Positions 20,766-30,144 of a DNA stretch of 64,000 bases are shown here, piece after piece. The first letter of the stretch is position 1. The number at the start of each line of letters is the position of its first letter. A program made the position numbers and the translations under genes. Source of the stretch: Collinsella aerofaciens ATCC 25986 (GTDB taxonomy: Bacteria; Actinomycetota; Coriobacteriia; Coriobacteriales; Coriobacteriaceae); contig NZ_CP048433.1 in assembly GCF_010509075.1 (NCBI RefSeq), forward strand, positions 744,001 to 808,000. The letters are read 5' to 3'. A model generated the notes under the pieces. The model was not told where the DNA came from, did not search any database, and was given only the letters and a program-made list of their open reading frames with translations.

Positions 20766-21589
20766 TGGCGGGCGCGGGGGCGAGCCCCTACGAGCTCGCG
20801 AGCGACGCCGCGTCGAGGCTCGGGATCGCCGTCGGGGCGGAGGAGCTCGCGACCCTCGCCTCGGACCTCGACCTCGGCGACGGGGAGATGGCCGCCGTGG
20901 CAGCCACCTTCTCCTACCTTGCGGAGAAGAGGAGGCTCGCCTCCATCGAGACGCTGCTGAGGCTGAGCAGGCTGCCCAGGCGCGAGCCCAAGACCTTCGA
21001 GGGCTTCGACTTCTCCAGGATCCAGGGCCGGGACGCGGCCGCGCTGGGCAAGCTCCCGTCGCTGGCCGACCTCTACGCGCACCGCAACGTCGCCTTCGTC
21101 GGGCCCGGCGGCATAGGGAAGACGCACCTCGCGCAGGCCTACGGGCGCGAGTGCTGCATGCGGGGGCTCAAGACCTACTACATAAAGGCGACCGAGCTCA
21201 GGGACAGGTTCCAGAAGGCCGTCCAGCGGGGAAACACCTCGCGGGTCGTCTCCTCGCTCGTCAAGCCGTCGTGCCTCATCGTTGACGAGGTGGGGAGATG
21301 CGTCTACGACAGGCCGTGCACCGACCTGTTCTTCGATGTCGTCGACAGGCGCTACGAGAAGGAGGGGCCGAACGCGATGGTCCTCACGAGCAACATCGCC
21401 CCGAGCGGGTGGGATGAGTTCTTCACGGGCGACGACACGCTCCTCTGCGCCCTCGACAGGCTGTTCGACAAGGCGTCGGTGTTCGTGATGCGGGGCCCGA
21501 GCTACCGCGGCAGGGGGCTTGACACCTACTCGGTGGAGGCCGTCCCCCAGGCGGTGAAGGTGAGGGGGATCCAGCCCGAGGGGATGTAG
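20762..21589 (+). CDS. istB: IS21-family ATPase helper IstB
   Basis: The 275-residue AAA+ protein has Walker A GPGGIGKTHLA near residue 118, Walker B CLIVDEVG near 175 and sensor-type VLTSNIAPSGWDEFF. IstB oligomerises on DNA and directs IstA to a target site. The start ATG overlaps the istA stop, implying translational coupling. The N-terminal SYLAEKRRLASIETLL segment is typical of IstB. The gene appears intact. Confidence 0.95.
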   Translation: MMAGAGASPYELASDAASRLGIAVGAEELATLASDLDLGDGEMAAVAATFSYLAEKRRLASIETLLRLSRLPRREPKTFEGFDFSRIQGRDAAALGKLPSLADLYAHRNVAFVGPGGIGKTHLAQAYGRECCMRGLKTYYIKATELRDRFQKAVQRGNTSRVVSSLVKPSCLIVDEVGRCVYDRPCTDLFFDVVDRRYEKEGPNAMVLTSNIAPSGWDEFFTGDDTLLCALDRLFDKASVFVMRGPSYRGRGLDTYSVEAVPQAVKVRGIQPEGM

Positions 21590-21696
21590 GAATGCGATAG
21601 GAAAGTCATAGATGCGGGCGTGTTGGCTAAAATGGGTCGGCCGGGATTGGTCAATCTCGGCCGACTATATTTGGCTAAATTATTCCGACGCTAACA

Positions 21697-21964
21697 AATC
21701 AGTCGCATTGGAAGCAGACTCGCTAGAAACGGATGAGGGAGAATCATTGTCTGACACAGTCGGCTGCTCGACTTCAACCCCCTGCTGTTCATCATTTAGG
21801 ACGAAACTCTCGTCTTCCGAGCTGCTGGCGGCGCTATTGGAATAATCAGTAGACTCCGGCTGCACCGGTAAAGAATCAGCCCAGACAGAAAGGGGCGTCA
21901 GAAGACAATGAAGAATCAGTAATGGCGTCATTGCCGTTGCTAGCAGTCGTTGCGTCTTTTTCAT
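21697..21964 (-). pseudogene. 5' part of the ChW L,D-transpeptidase gene (signal peptide)
   Basis: Starting at an ATG behind GGGGAAG, this encodes a signal peptide (MKKTQRLLATAMTPLLILHC and on to VWADS). A Ser/Glu-rich low-complexity linker ends at NATD, where the IS21 element begins. The frame then runs into the IS end and stops after a few residues. Joined across one AATC copy it continues as DSPKPENDVSAVFGSVSYQT and straight into the first ChW repeat. The present product would be a short exported peptide, if made. Confidence 0.9.
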
Positions 21965-22096
21965 TCGACTTCCCCATCAATCGACCATCTTTAGCATCAT
22001 TATTTATCGTTTCGGCAATTGCTTAAATACCGAAAACGTGAATGGCACTTAAATAGAAACGAACGGACCGTTGCAAAACGACCGGTGACGCATAAT

Positions 22097-23432
22097 TTCT
22101 TTCGCAAATTGACAACCGCATAGCGGAACACGGCCCGCGCCCCGTCATATGATTTCTAGCGACTAAACAACAAATCACCGACGAAGGGGGCACGGGCCGT
22201 GTCTGCGAACATCGTATCAGTCGACGAGGAGTCGCTGCGCAACGACATAAAGAATCTGGTGAGGAAGACCGTCGAGGAGACGCTCAACGCACTGCTCGAC
22301 GAGGAGGCGTCCGAGCTCGTCGGGGCCGAGCGCTACGAGAGGACGGCGGGCCGGGAGGCCTACCGCAGCGGCCACTACACGAGGAGGCTCGTCACGGGCG
22401 CCGGGGAAGTCGAGCTCAGCGTGCCGAAGCTCCGCGGGGCGACCTTCCAGACGGCCGTCATCGAGCGCTACCGCAGGCGCGAGACCTCGGTCGAGGAGGC
22501 CATCGTCGAGATGTACCTGGCGGGCGTCTCCACCAGGAGGATCGAGGACGTCTCCGAGCTCCTGTGGGGAGCGCCGGTGTCCTCCGGCACCGTCTCCAAC
22601 CTCAACGAGAGGGCCTTCGCGTCCATCGAGACATGGCGGCAGAGGCCGCTCGAGGGCGGCTACCCCTACGTCTTCGTCGACGGTATCTACCTCAAGCGCA
22701 GCTGGGGAGGGTCCTACGAGAACGTGGCCGTGCTGGTCGCCATCGGCGTCAACTCCGCCGGCGACCGGGAGGTCATCGGCTGCTCCGAGGGGTACACCGA
22801 GTCCGCGGAGTCCTGGCGCGAATTCTTCTCCTGGCTCAAGGGACGCGGGCTCTCCGGCGTACGGCTCGTCACCGGCGACAAGTGCGCGGGGATGCTCGGT
22901 GCGCTCGAGGAGGTGTTCCCCGGGGCCCGCTACCAGCGCTGCACGGTGCATTTCTACCGCAACGTGCTGGGAAGGGTTCCCGTGACCAGGCGGAAGGCCG
23001 CGGCGCGCATGCTGAAGGCGATCCACGCGCAGGAATCGCGCGAGGCATGCGCCAGAAAAGCCGAGGAGGTGGCGGAGGAGCTGGAATCGATGAGGCTCGG
23101 GGCGGCCGCGAGGACGGTGCGCGACGGGTTCGCCGAGACGCTTGCCTACACGGAATTCCCACCGGAGCACTGGCGCCGGATCAGGACGAACAACGGGATC
23201 GAGCGCATCAACCGCGAGATCAGGAGGAGGACGAGGGTCGTCGGGACCTTCCCAGACGGCAATTCGGCTCTGATGTTGGTGACGGCGAGGCTGAAGTACA
23301 TAGTGGAGCACGAGTGGGGCAAGAGGAGGTACTTGGACATGTCGAAGCTGGAGGAGATGGACGAGCTGAGGGGAAAGGCGGAGGGCTAGAAGAGGACGGG
23401 GCCGGAGACGGCTAAATCAATTTGCGAAAGAA
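22097..23432 (+). mobile_element. IS256-family element
   Basis: Inverted ends TTCTTTCGCAAATTGA occur at 22097-22112 and, inverted, at 23417-23432, bracketing a full-length transposase. I see no convincing 8-9 bp target repeat, so one side may have been altered. The element sits in the gap between two ChW genes. The flanking sequences at 22057-22066 and 23453-23462 are complementary, as if it had landed in the apex of a terminator hairpin. Confidence 0.85.
22199..23389 (+). CDS. IS256-family (mutator-type) transposase
   Basis: The 396-residue protein matches the IS256 family length and layout. It has GREAYRSGHYTRRLVT and VELSVPKLR near the N-terminus and YPYVFVDGIYLKRSW for the first catalytic Asp. 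GVRLVTGDKCAG supplies the second Asp, RYQRCTVHFYRNVL follows, and RTNNGIERINREIRRRTRVVGTFPDG carries the Glu. The start is a GTG after AAGGGGG. The frame is open throughout, so it is probably active. Confidence 0.95.
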   Translation: MSANIVSVDEESLRNDIKNLVRKTVEETLNALLDEEASELVGAERYERTAGREAYRSGHYTRRLVTGAGEVELSVPKLRGATFQTAVIERYRRRETSVEEAIVEMYLAGVSTRRIEDVSELLWGAPVSSGTVSNLNERAFASIETWRQRPLEGGYPYVFVDGIYLKRSWGGSYENVAVLVAIGVNSAGDREVIGCSEGYTESAESWREFFSWLKGRGLSGVRLVTGDKCAGMLGALEEVFPGARYQRCTVHFYRNVLGRVPVTRRKAAARMLKAIHAQESREACARKAEEVAEELESMRLGAAARTVRDGFAETLAYTEFPPEHWRRIRTNNGIERINREIRRRTRVVGTFPDGNSALMLVTARLKYIVEHEWGKRRYLDMSKLEEMDELRGKAEG

Positions 23433-23512
23433 TCTTGACGGTACCAAACGACCCGTTCGTTTTTAACCAGAGTAACTGCTAGAACCTGTGCGAAGGCATG
23501 ACTTTCGATCAG

Positions 23513-26500
23513 CTATGCAAGCGGCACGTTGTCATACCAACCCCACTTTGGCTTATATGAGGTGGAATAATAATCCAACCAGTACGCCATATCGAGCGTC
23601 CTGATCTGACCGACATTATCCATAACCTGGTTATTGCCAATATAGAGACAAACGTGACCGTAAATGCTGCCCATGCGGGTATGCGTATGCGAAGGAACGG
23701 CAATGACCATTCCAACTTTCAGCTGAGAATAATCGGTGAATTTACAATAATCCCAGTAGTAATCGCAGGCATCTGTATGGACGTTCCTAAATCCGGCACG
23801 CTCGTAGATATCTGCAATCCACTCGGAGCACAATCCCGGGCCAGGAGACGGTACCTGTCGGGCAAGATCAACAATCTTCTTCTGCATAGGATTTGCAAAC
23901 GCAGAAGGCTGCCCAAGCAAACATGGCGAAACGGTGCTCCCGGGGGCATTGGCGCCCTTCCTTGTAAGTCGAACTTGAACAGCTTGGACATGCGTCCCAT
24001 AGCCAGTGCTACCGGCAACGGCACCATTTTTAGTCCAACCAAGCCAGCCGACATTATCGACATGGACCCTATACCAAACATCAAAATAGGTTGCTAAGTC
24101 ACCAGAAAGAGAAATTTTAATAGCCTCAACCGAATTAGATTCAGCGGTAGACGAAAGCTGCTCCCCGTTTGTCTTGCCAGAAGTCCAGCCTACATTCGAA
24201 AGATGCAGTTGATAAGCAATCCCGCCGGCAACAGATGAAGTAGTTTTAGCCGAAAACCCGGTGATGGGAATTCCCTGACCGGTCGTACCGGACACCTCTC
24301 CGGCAGGGACATAATTCTGCCAAGCACCTTTCACCTGAGCGGAATACGTCACCGTAGGTATTTCAAGATGGGGATAGCCCGATGTATCAGGATGGGAGGT
24401 ACCCTTCTTAATGAGCTTAATCTGAACAGCCTCGAGAGAGCATGACATACCGGTGGTGCCGGCCTCCTCGCCGTCCTTGGCCCAGGCCATCCAGCCGATG
24501 TTGGAGGCGTGCACGCGGTAGTAGACGTCGTAGTCCTTGGCGAGGGAGCCCGTGAGCCTCAGGCGCACGGCCTCGACGGCGCGGCCCTGGCCGGTGGTGC
24601 CGCCCTCGGAGGCCGAGGGGGTGTCCCAGCCCTGCCAGCCGACGCCCGAGACGTGGGCGTCGATCTGGACGCACGAGCCGTCTGAGTAGTCGGAACTGTC
24701 GAGCGAGAGCTTGAGGTCCTCGAGGGCGAGGCCGCGGCCTGTGGTGCCGGCGGTCGCCCCGTCGGACACGGCGCCCTGCCAGCCAACGTTGGAGACGTGG
24801 GCGCGGTAGGTCAGGGACATGGGCTTCTTCTTGAAGGCGTAGTCGACGTTGGCCCCGTCGGACGAGGGGGCGGCGTCGCCCTTCTTGACGAGCCTGATCT
24901 GGACGGCCTCGACGCTCCTGCCGAAGCCCGTGGTGCCGGCCTCCTCGCCGTCCTTGGCCCAGGCCATCCAGCCGATGTTGGAGGCGTGCACGCGGTAGTA
25001 GACGTCGTAGTCCTTGGCGAGGGAGCCCGTGAGCCTCAGGCGCACGGCCTCGACGGCGCGGCCCTGGCCGGTGGTGCCGCCCTCGGAGGCCGAGGGGGTG
25101 TCCCAGCCCTGCCAGCCGACGCCCGAGACGTGGGCGTCGATCTGGACGCACGAGCCGTCTGAGTAGTCGGAACTGTCGAGCGAGAGCTTGAGGTCCTCGA
25201 GGGCGAGGCCGCGGCCTGTGGTGCCGGCGGTCGCCCCGTCGGACACGGCGCCCTGCCAGCCAACGTTGGAGACGTGGGCGCGGTAGGTCAGGGACATGGG
25301 CTTCTTCTTGAAGGCGTAGTCGACGTTGGCCCCGTCGGACGAGGGGGCGGCGTCGCCCTTCTTGACGAGCCTGATCTGGACGGCCTCGACGCTCCTGCCG
25401 AAGCCCGTGGTGCCGGCCTCCTCGCCGTCCTTGGCCCAGGCCATCCAGCCGATGTTGGAGGCGTGCACGCGGTAGTAGACGTCGTAGTCCTTGGCGAGGG
25501 AGCCCGTGAGCCTCAGGCGCACGGCCTCGACGGCGCGGCCCTGGCCGGTGGTGCCGCCCTCGGAGGCCGAGGGGGTGTCCCAGCCCTGCCAGCCGACGCC
25601 ACTTACATTGGCGTTAATTTGCACAGAGCCATCTTCAACGGGATTCAAGATGCTGACCTTAAGATCCTCCACTGATTTAGACTGCCCCGTTGTGCCAGCC
25701 GTAGATCCGTCGCGCTTGCTGCTCATCCAGCCAATATTCGAGACATGCGCCTCATACTGAATATGCATCTTGCTGTCATCTACGTTGAGAAGAGAACCGT
25801 TGAAGCAGTAGTTCATGTCACAGCGTCCGTTGACGCCCGGGACATTGCCACTGCTTGAATACTGCCAGAAACTGTAGCTGCCAGCATAATCGCAACGCCA
25901 ATTATATTGAGCGACCCAATGGTCATAACCGCTCAACGACGGAGAATTCAGGTAGTTGTTAAGCCAGTTAAGGTTCGCATAGATACCCGACTTAAAGCCA
26001 ACGGCCTCCATACGGTTGCAAAAAGCCTGCGCAATCTGGGTAAGCTTATCCTTGCTGAAATCCGGATCTTGCAAGATATAGCTATCCTCAAGATCATAAT
26101 AAACGGGAAGCGACGGATGATGGCCGCCGAGCCAAGCAAGTGTCCTGTCGGCCTCTTTATTGGCATCCTCTACAGAACGGGCGTAGGAGTAGTAATACAC
26201 GCCATAAGGAATGCCGAGGCGTTCACATTCAGCAGCGTTCCTTTCAAAAGAATCGTCAGGTTTTCCGTAAACCGGACCGACCTTGAGAATGGCAAAATCA
26301 ATCCCCGCGGCCTTAACCTTATTCCAATCAACAGTTCCTTGATGATTGCTGACATCGATGCCGCGCGCAACAGCGCCATTGGGCAAAGGATCGTCAGTTA
26401 AAGACTGCGCATCGATGTCGCCATTGTCAGAATCGATAAGCACGCCGTTTTCGAAACGCCAAGAGTTCGGTTCCAAAGAGTCGGCTTCGCAGGAATTCAT

Positions 26501-26848
26501 TTCAGTGGAATCATCGGTTGGGGCTTCACCGTTTGACTCGTCAACACGAGACTCTTCGATGCCAATTCCAGGCTGTTCGCCTGAATCAGAGTCTACACCC
26601 CCATCAGGACGAGCAGCATTTGCATCGTCACCATACCATTCGGTTACACCCTGAGAACCCGAGGCATCGTCCTGCGCTCCCTGAGAGCTTGCACCTTGAG
26701 ATTCGTACTCGTTCGATGTTTGCGAGACCGACTGCGAAGCAGCGGCGGCCTGGACCGACAGCGCATACGCGCTGTAAGGCTGAATGATTTGCGACCAGCC
26801 CATCAATAGCGTACAAACCAAAGCAGCAGACGCTTTAAGACGTTTCAT
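23513..26848 (-). CDS. Secreted ChW-repeat protein with GH25 lysozyme and NlpC/P60-like domains
   Basis: The protein of about 1111 residues has a signal peptide (MKRLKASAALVCTLLMGW), an acidic Ser/Gln-rich linker, then a GH25 muramidase domain (about 155-360). The GH25 domain shows GIDVSNHQG near 163 and the YYDLED catalytic acid near 253. About twelve ChW repeats follow. The C-terminal papain-fold domain has LCSEWIADIY near 1005 (Cys) and YGHVCLYIG near 1064 (His), as in NlpC/P60 or CHAP amidases. It therefore carries two peptidoglycan-cutting activities. The start ATG follows GGGGGGAT. The repeat array holds a GC-rich 477-bp tandem repeat unlike the rest of the gene. Confidence 0.9.
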   Translation of the reverse strand: MKRLKASAALVCTLLMGWSQIIQPYSAYALSVQAAAASQSVSQTSNEYESQGASSQGAQDDASGSQGVTEWYGDDANAARPDGGVDSDSGEQPGIGIEESRVDESNGEAPTDDSTEMNSCEADSLEPNSWRFENGVLIDSDNGDIDAQSLTDDPLPNGAVARGIDVSNHQGTVDWNKVKAAGIDFAILKVGPVYGKPDDSFERNAAECERLGIPYGVYYYSYARSVEDANKEADRTLAWLGGHHPSLPVYYDLEDSYILQDPDFSKDKLTQIAQAFCNRMEAVGFKSGIYANLNWLNNYLNSPSLSGYDHWVAQYNWRCDYAGSYSFWQYSSSGNVPGVNGRCDMNYCFNGSLLNVDDSKMHIQYEAHVSNIGWMSSKRDGSTAGTTGQSKSVEDLKVSILNPVEDGSVQINANVSGVGWQGWDTPSASEGGTTGQGRAVEAVRLRLTGSLAKDYDVYYRVHASNIGWMAWAKDGEEAGTTGFGRSVEAVQIRLVKKGDAAPSSDGANVDYAFKKKPMSLTYRAHVSNVGWQGAVSDGATAGTTGRGLALEDLKLSLDSSDYSDGSCVQIDAHVSGVGWQGWDTPSASEGGTTGQGRAVEAVRLRLTGSLAKDYDVYYRVHASNIGWMAWAKDGEEAGTTGFGRSVEAVQIRLVKKGDAAPSSDGANVDYAFKKKPMSLTYRAHVSNVGWQGAVSDGATAGTTGRGLALEDLKLSLDSSDYSDGSCVQIDAHVSGVGWQGWDTPSASEGGTTGQGRAVEAVRLRLTGSLAKDYDVYYRVHASNIGWMAWAKDGEEAGTTGMSCSLEAVQIKLIKKGTSHPDTSGYPHLEIPTVTYSAQVKGAWQNYVPAGEVSGTTGQGIPITGFSAKTTSSVAGGIAYQLHLSNVGWTSGKTNGEQLSSTAESNSVEAIKISLSGDLATYFDVWYRVHVDNVGWLGWTKNGAVAGSTGYGTHVQAVQVRLTRKGANAPGSTVSPCLLGQPSAFANPMQKKIVDLARQVPSPGPGLCSEWIADIYERAGFRNVHTDACDYYWDYCKFTDYSQLKVGMVIAVPSHTHTRMGSIYGHVCLYIGNNQVMDNVGQIRTLDMAYWLDYYSTSYKPKWGWYDNVPLA
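24453..25600 (-). repeat. 477-bp tandem repeat, about 2.4 copies, inside the GH25-ChW gene
   Basis: Copies begin at 24453, 24930 and 25407. The 671 bp from 24453 match those from 24930 without a difference that I can find. Each unit encodes 159 residues, or three ChW repeats, and is in frame. The block is strikingly GC-rich compared with the coding DNA on both sides, where homologous protein repeats use AT-richer codons. Confidence 0.93.
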
Positions 26849-26961
26849 GCATATCCCCCCGAGACAGTAACCACAGATAAAGAAACGAATACTAGCTATA
26901 TTACCGCACTTCCATACAGGCATTTAAAGCTTAGGAAAGCACCAGTTAGCACACAGTCAAA

Positions 26962-26991
26962 AAGAGGCGCTCCTGCAACGGAGCGCCTCAA
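26962..26991 (-). terminator. Rho-independent terminator after the NlpC/P60 ChW gene
   Basis: GAGGCGCTCC at 26964-26973 pairs perfectly with 26980-26989 around a 6-base loop. On the minus strand the stem is followed by TTTTTGACTG. It lies 8 bp past the stop codon at 26998. Confidence 0.85.
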
Positions 26992-26997
26992 CAGACT

Positions 26998-29900
26998 CTA
27001 TGCGAAAGGCCTAGCGGCACCGATTACACGACCTGGAGCATTGACCGAGCGCTCGGTCACACCGATCCCAGGCCACGAATCAATGATTCGACCGTTTCCG
27101 ATATAGATTCCAATATGGCCCTGGTAGTAGACCACATCTCCCCTCTGCATAGCAGAAGTGCTAACCGGCATAAACGTGTTGTTGCGATACCAATTCATGG
27201 AGTTGTAGGTTTGCTCGGGCAACCAACGATGGTTATACGGGTTATACCAACCCATATCCATGCCAGTCGCATACAGACATTGCAGCACTAAGCCCGAACA
27301 ATCAACCGCATCCCCCGGCCAAGAAGACCAAGGCTCGATATAACGCGTCCCGATATATTCACGAGCACGCTGGACGAATGCGTTGATGCAATCCTGTCGC
27401 GAAGCGTTGTAAGGAATTCGAGAAGGCGTGACATACGTAAAGTAACCGGTGCAATACGAAGGAAGCTGCACGCTATTGCAACTAACCTTTGGATAAGATC
27501 CCGGGGTCTGATACCCCATATAACGATAGGTCTCAAAATACGAATCAGACGTAGAGCCTGGTGCGGAAGCGCCCTTGGGAACAATCTTTACCTGTAATGC
27601 CTGAACAGGAATGCCAAGCTTCGTGGTGCCCGCCGGTGATCCATTTTTGGTCCAGCCAAGCCATCCGTAATTTGACACGTGGACGCGATACCAGACATCA
27701 AAGTAATTCGAAACGTCACCAGTCAAATTAATCTTCACAGCTTGGATTTGTTGTCCCTGTCCAATGGTTCCCGCTGTGGCTCCATCTGAGACAGCAGATT
27801 GCCAGCCGATATTGGATACGTGGGCGGAATACGAAATGCCACCGTTCATGGAACTATCGGAAAGGGACAGTTGCATTGCCTCCATGGCACGGTTCTGCCC
27901 AACCGTTCCGGCAACACCGCCATTGCCAACAGACGCTTGCCAGCCAAGACCGGAGCAATTTGCCTTAGCGGATAGCCCAGGAAGCTGGATCAACGCAGCA
28001 TGATCTTGAACGGGAGCGTCGGACGAACCCTTGGCAACCAACTTAATTTGAATTGCCTCGGCCTGCTTAGACAGCCCAACGGTGCCAGCTGCGGCGTCAT
28101 TTTTAGCCCAACCAAGCCAACCATAATCCGCCGCATGAATACGGTAGTAAATATTGTATTTTGACGAGTCGTTGCCAGTGAGCCTTAATTTAACCGCCTG
28201 AATTGCGAGGCCCTTGCCAACAGTGCCAGCATAGGAAGCACCCGAAACGTATGGCTGCCAACCGATATTCGCAACGTGTGCTGACACTTCAACGGAGGCA
28301 TCGATGCCCTGCGTCGAAATATACAACGCCTGCAGAGAACGAGACATGCCCGTCTGGCCGGCAGTTTCGCCATTGCCAACGGGAGCCAACCAGCCCGCAG
28401 AAGCAACGTGCGCCTGGGATACAAGACCGATTCCCGACGTTTCGGTAAATGCATTACCGGTAGAACCAGGGGCAGGTTGACCCTTACGAACAAGTGCAAC
28501 ATCTATGCCGCACAAACCGGAAGAACCACCAGAAACGCCACATGCCTGACCATTTGACGTCCAGCCCGTCCAGCCATTACCGGAATCGTATACTCGATAC
28601 CAAATGTCATAATTGGCAGCAAACTGGCCGCTCAGCGACATTTTTATCGCTTTAATGGGTGCGCCGGATACCGCCTTGGCGGCGCCGCCATCCGATTCGG
28701 AAGCACCCCAGCCTGAATATGCATCCATAACGGCATAGGAAATTGACCCGTCATCAGTTTGGCCTGCAACGCTTAAGGCAATGGAGTTCAGCAGTTTGGC
28801 GCCCTTGCCTCCAATCGTAGCCTTTTGACCAGAAGATAAGCCAAGACTCTCCCCAGAAACGGCGGATCCGGAAACCGCAACAGCATCTAGATCGCCGATA
28901 AAGACCTTGCTCGAAGAGCCAGGCGCTGCTCCGCCTTTCTCCACAAGGATTACCTTTACCGCTTCGATAGCCTTGCCTTTACCGGCAGAACCAGCGGCAG
29001 CTCCATTACAAGCCCAATCGAGCCAGCCTATACCAGAGACATGAGCACAGTACCAAATGTCATATTTTTCAGCTGCCTCACCGGTTAGACGAATCTGAAC
29101 GGCTTCGAGACGCTGAGACTTACCAGTCGTTCCACAGTGCCCCTCAGACCACTGTTGCCAGCCGACATTAGAAACATGGCCACGAAGCTCAATGGAGCCC
29201 GAGTGACCATACCAGCCAAGCTGAGCCTCAAGCGCCTCCATGGGGAGGCCCCTACCAGTTGTCCCGGCAACAGATCCGCCGCCTACGGGCGACATCCAAC
29301 CAATATTCGACGTATGTGAGCGAACAGTGATTGAGGCAGGTTCATCGCTACGGCTCTTAAAAGGACAGGAGGTGTCGCCCGGGGCGGGGTCGCCCTTGGG
29401 CAGGACCGCGACCTGGACGGCCTGGACGGCGCGGCCGTAGCCCGCCGAGCCGGCGTCGGCGCCGTCGCACGCCCAGCCCAGCCAGCCGAACTCGGCGGAG
29501 TGGACGCGGTACCAGACGGTGTAGCGGGCCGACAGCTCCCCGGACAGCCTGACCCTCAGGGCCTCGACGGCGCGGGACTGGCCGGTCGTGCCGGCGGTGC
29601 CGCCGTTGCCGACGGCGGCCTGCCAGCCGACGTTGGAGACGTGGGCCTCGACGGATATGGCATTTGCAATCTGTTCTTGAGAGGTGGCTCCATCCACTTC
29701 AAGTGAGATTTTTAGTGCCTCAAGATTCAAGCCCCTACCCGTGGTTCCGGCAACCTTACCCGAACTAACCGGATCCATCCAGCCAATATTCTGCACATGG
29801 GCAGAAACACTAACGTTTTTGACGGTGAGCTGATCGTTGGAGGCAGAATCAGCGGCAGCGGCTTCGTTAGTCTCCCCCGATAAGACCTGCTGCGCGTCTT

Positions 29901-30114
29901 GAGGCTCGCTATCTACGGAGCCAGCATCCGATTCTTGCCCCCCAGAGATAGGCTCAGCTTGATTGGAAGTAGAGCCTTCAAGATGAAAGCTGTTTGAATC
30001 ATCAGATCCGTCAATTGAATAATCGGCATATGCAGCAGTCACGGCCCATGATTGACTCATGAACAGCGCGATAACCACAAGTATAGAAACGGACACATCT
30101 AAGAGACGCTTCAC
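26998..30114 (-). CDS. Secreted ChW-repeat protein with NlpC/P60 peptidase domain
   Basis: The 1038-residue protein has a signal peptide (MKRLLDVSVSILVVIALFM), an acidic linker, about fourteen ChW repeats (two degenerate in the middle) and a C-terminal NlpC/P60 domain. Catalytic residues are visible as VDCSGLVLQ near 936 and GHIGIYIGNG near 1000. These enzymes cut stem peptides in peptidoglycan. Its repeat order parallels the split L,D-transpeptidase gene, so the two are paralogues with swapped catalytic ends. The start is a GTG after AAGGAAGG. Only 30 bp separate it from the C39-like gene upstream, with no terminator between. Bases 29371-29661 are GC-rich and identical to part of that neighbour. 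Confidence 0.93.
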   Translation of the reverse strand: MKRLLDVSVSILVVIALFMSQSWAVTAAYADYSIDGSDDSNSFHLEGSTSNQAEPISGGQESDAGSVDSEPQDAQQVLSGETNEAAAADSASNDQLTVKNVSVSAHVQNIGWMDPVSSGKVAGTTGRGLNLEALKISLEVDGATSQEQIANAISVEAHVSNVGWQAAVGNGGTAGTTGQSRAVEALRVRLSGELSARYTVWYRVHSAEFGWLGWACDGADAGSAGYGRAVQAVQVAVLPKGDPAPGDTSCPFKSRSDEPASITVRSHTSNIGWMSPVGGGSVAGTTGRGLPMEALEAQLGWYGHSGSIELRGHVSNVGWQQWSEGHCGTTGKSQRLEAVQIRLTGEAAEKYDIWYCAHVSGIGWLDWACNGAAAGSAGKGKAIEAVKVILVEKGGAAPGSSSKVFIGDLDAVAVSGSAVSGESLGLSSGQKATIGGKGAKLLNSIALSVAGQTDDGSISYAVMDAYSGWGASESDGGAAKAVSGAPIKAIKMSLSGQFAANYDIWYRVYDSGNGWTGWTSNGQACGVSGGSSGLCGIDVALVRKGQPAPGSTGNAFTETSGIGLVSQAHVASAGWLAPVGNGETAGQTGMSRSLQALYISTQGIDASVEVSAHVANIGWQPYVSGASYAGTVGKGLAIQAVKLRLTGNDSSKYNIYYRIHAADYGWLGWAKNDAAAGTVGLSKQAEAIQIKLVAKGSSDAPVQDHAALIQLPGLSAKANCSGLGWQASVGNGGVAGTVGQNRAMEAMQLSLSDSSMNGGISYSAHVSNIGWQSAVSDGATAGTIGQGQQIQAVKINLTGDVSNYFDVWYRVHVSNYGWLGWTKNGSPAGTTKLGIPVQALQVKIVPKGASAPGSTSDSYFETYRYMGYQTPGSYPKVSCNSVQLPSYCTGYFTYVTPSRIPYNASRQDCINAFVQRAREYIGTRYIEPWSSWPGDAVDCSGLVLQCLYATGMDMGWYNPYNHRWLPEQTYNSMNWYRNNTFMPVSTSAMQRGDVVYYQGHIGIYIGNGRIIDSWPGIGVTERSVNAPGRVIGAARPFA
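29371..29661 (-). repeat. 291-bp block identical to 33073-33363
   Basis: Base-by-base reading of both blocks shows no difference over 291 bp, with identity ending abruptly on both sides. It encodes about two ChW repeats. Here it is a GC-rich patch in an AT-richer gene, while at 33073 it blends with its surroundings. The direction of copying was therefore probably from the 33 kb gene into this one. Confidence 0.93.
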
Positions 30115-30144
30115 GATTCCACCTTCCTTCGACTTCGACGGCGC

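Larger units (their letters stand above)
19321..21696 (+). mobile_element. Complete IS21-family element
   Basis: Both ends begin TGTTAGCG(C/T)CGG inward, with further matching blocks TTTAGCC, ATAGTC and GACCAATCCCGG in each terminus. The element is 2376 bp and is flanked by the 4-bp direct repeat AATC at 19317-19320 and 21697-21700. It contains overlapping istA and istB on the plus strand. The intact genes and exact target repeat point to a recent insertion. Confidence 0.93.

Noticed and set aside
24797-25675. Repeated plus-strand frames within the 477-bp repeat
   Set aside because: They arise from the GC-rich tandem repeat read backwards and have no start signal.
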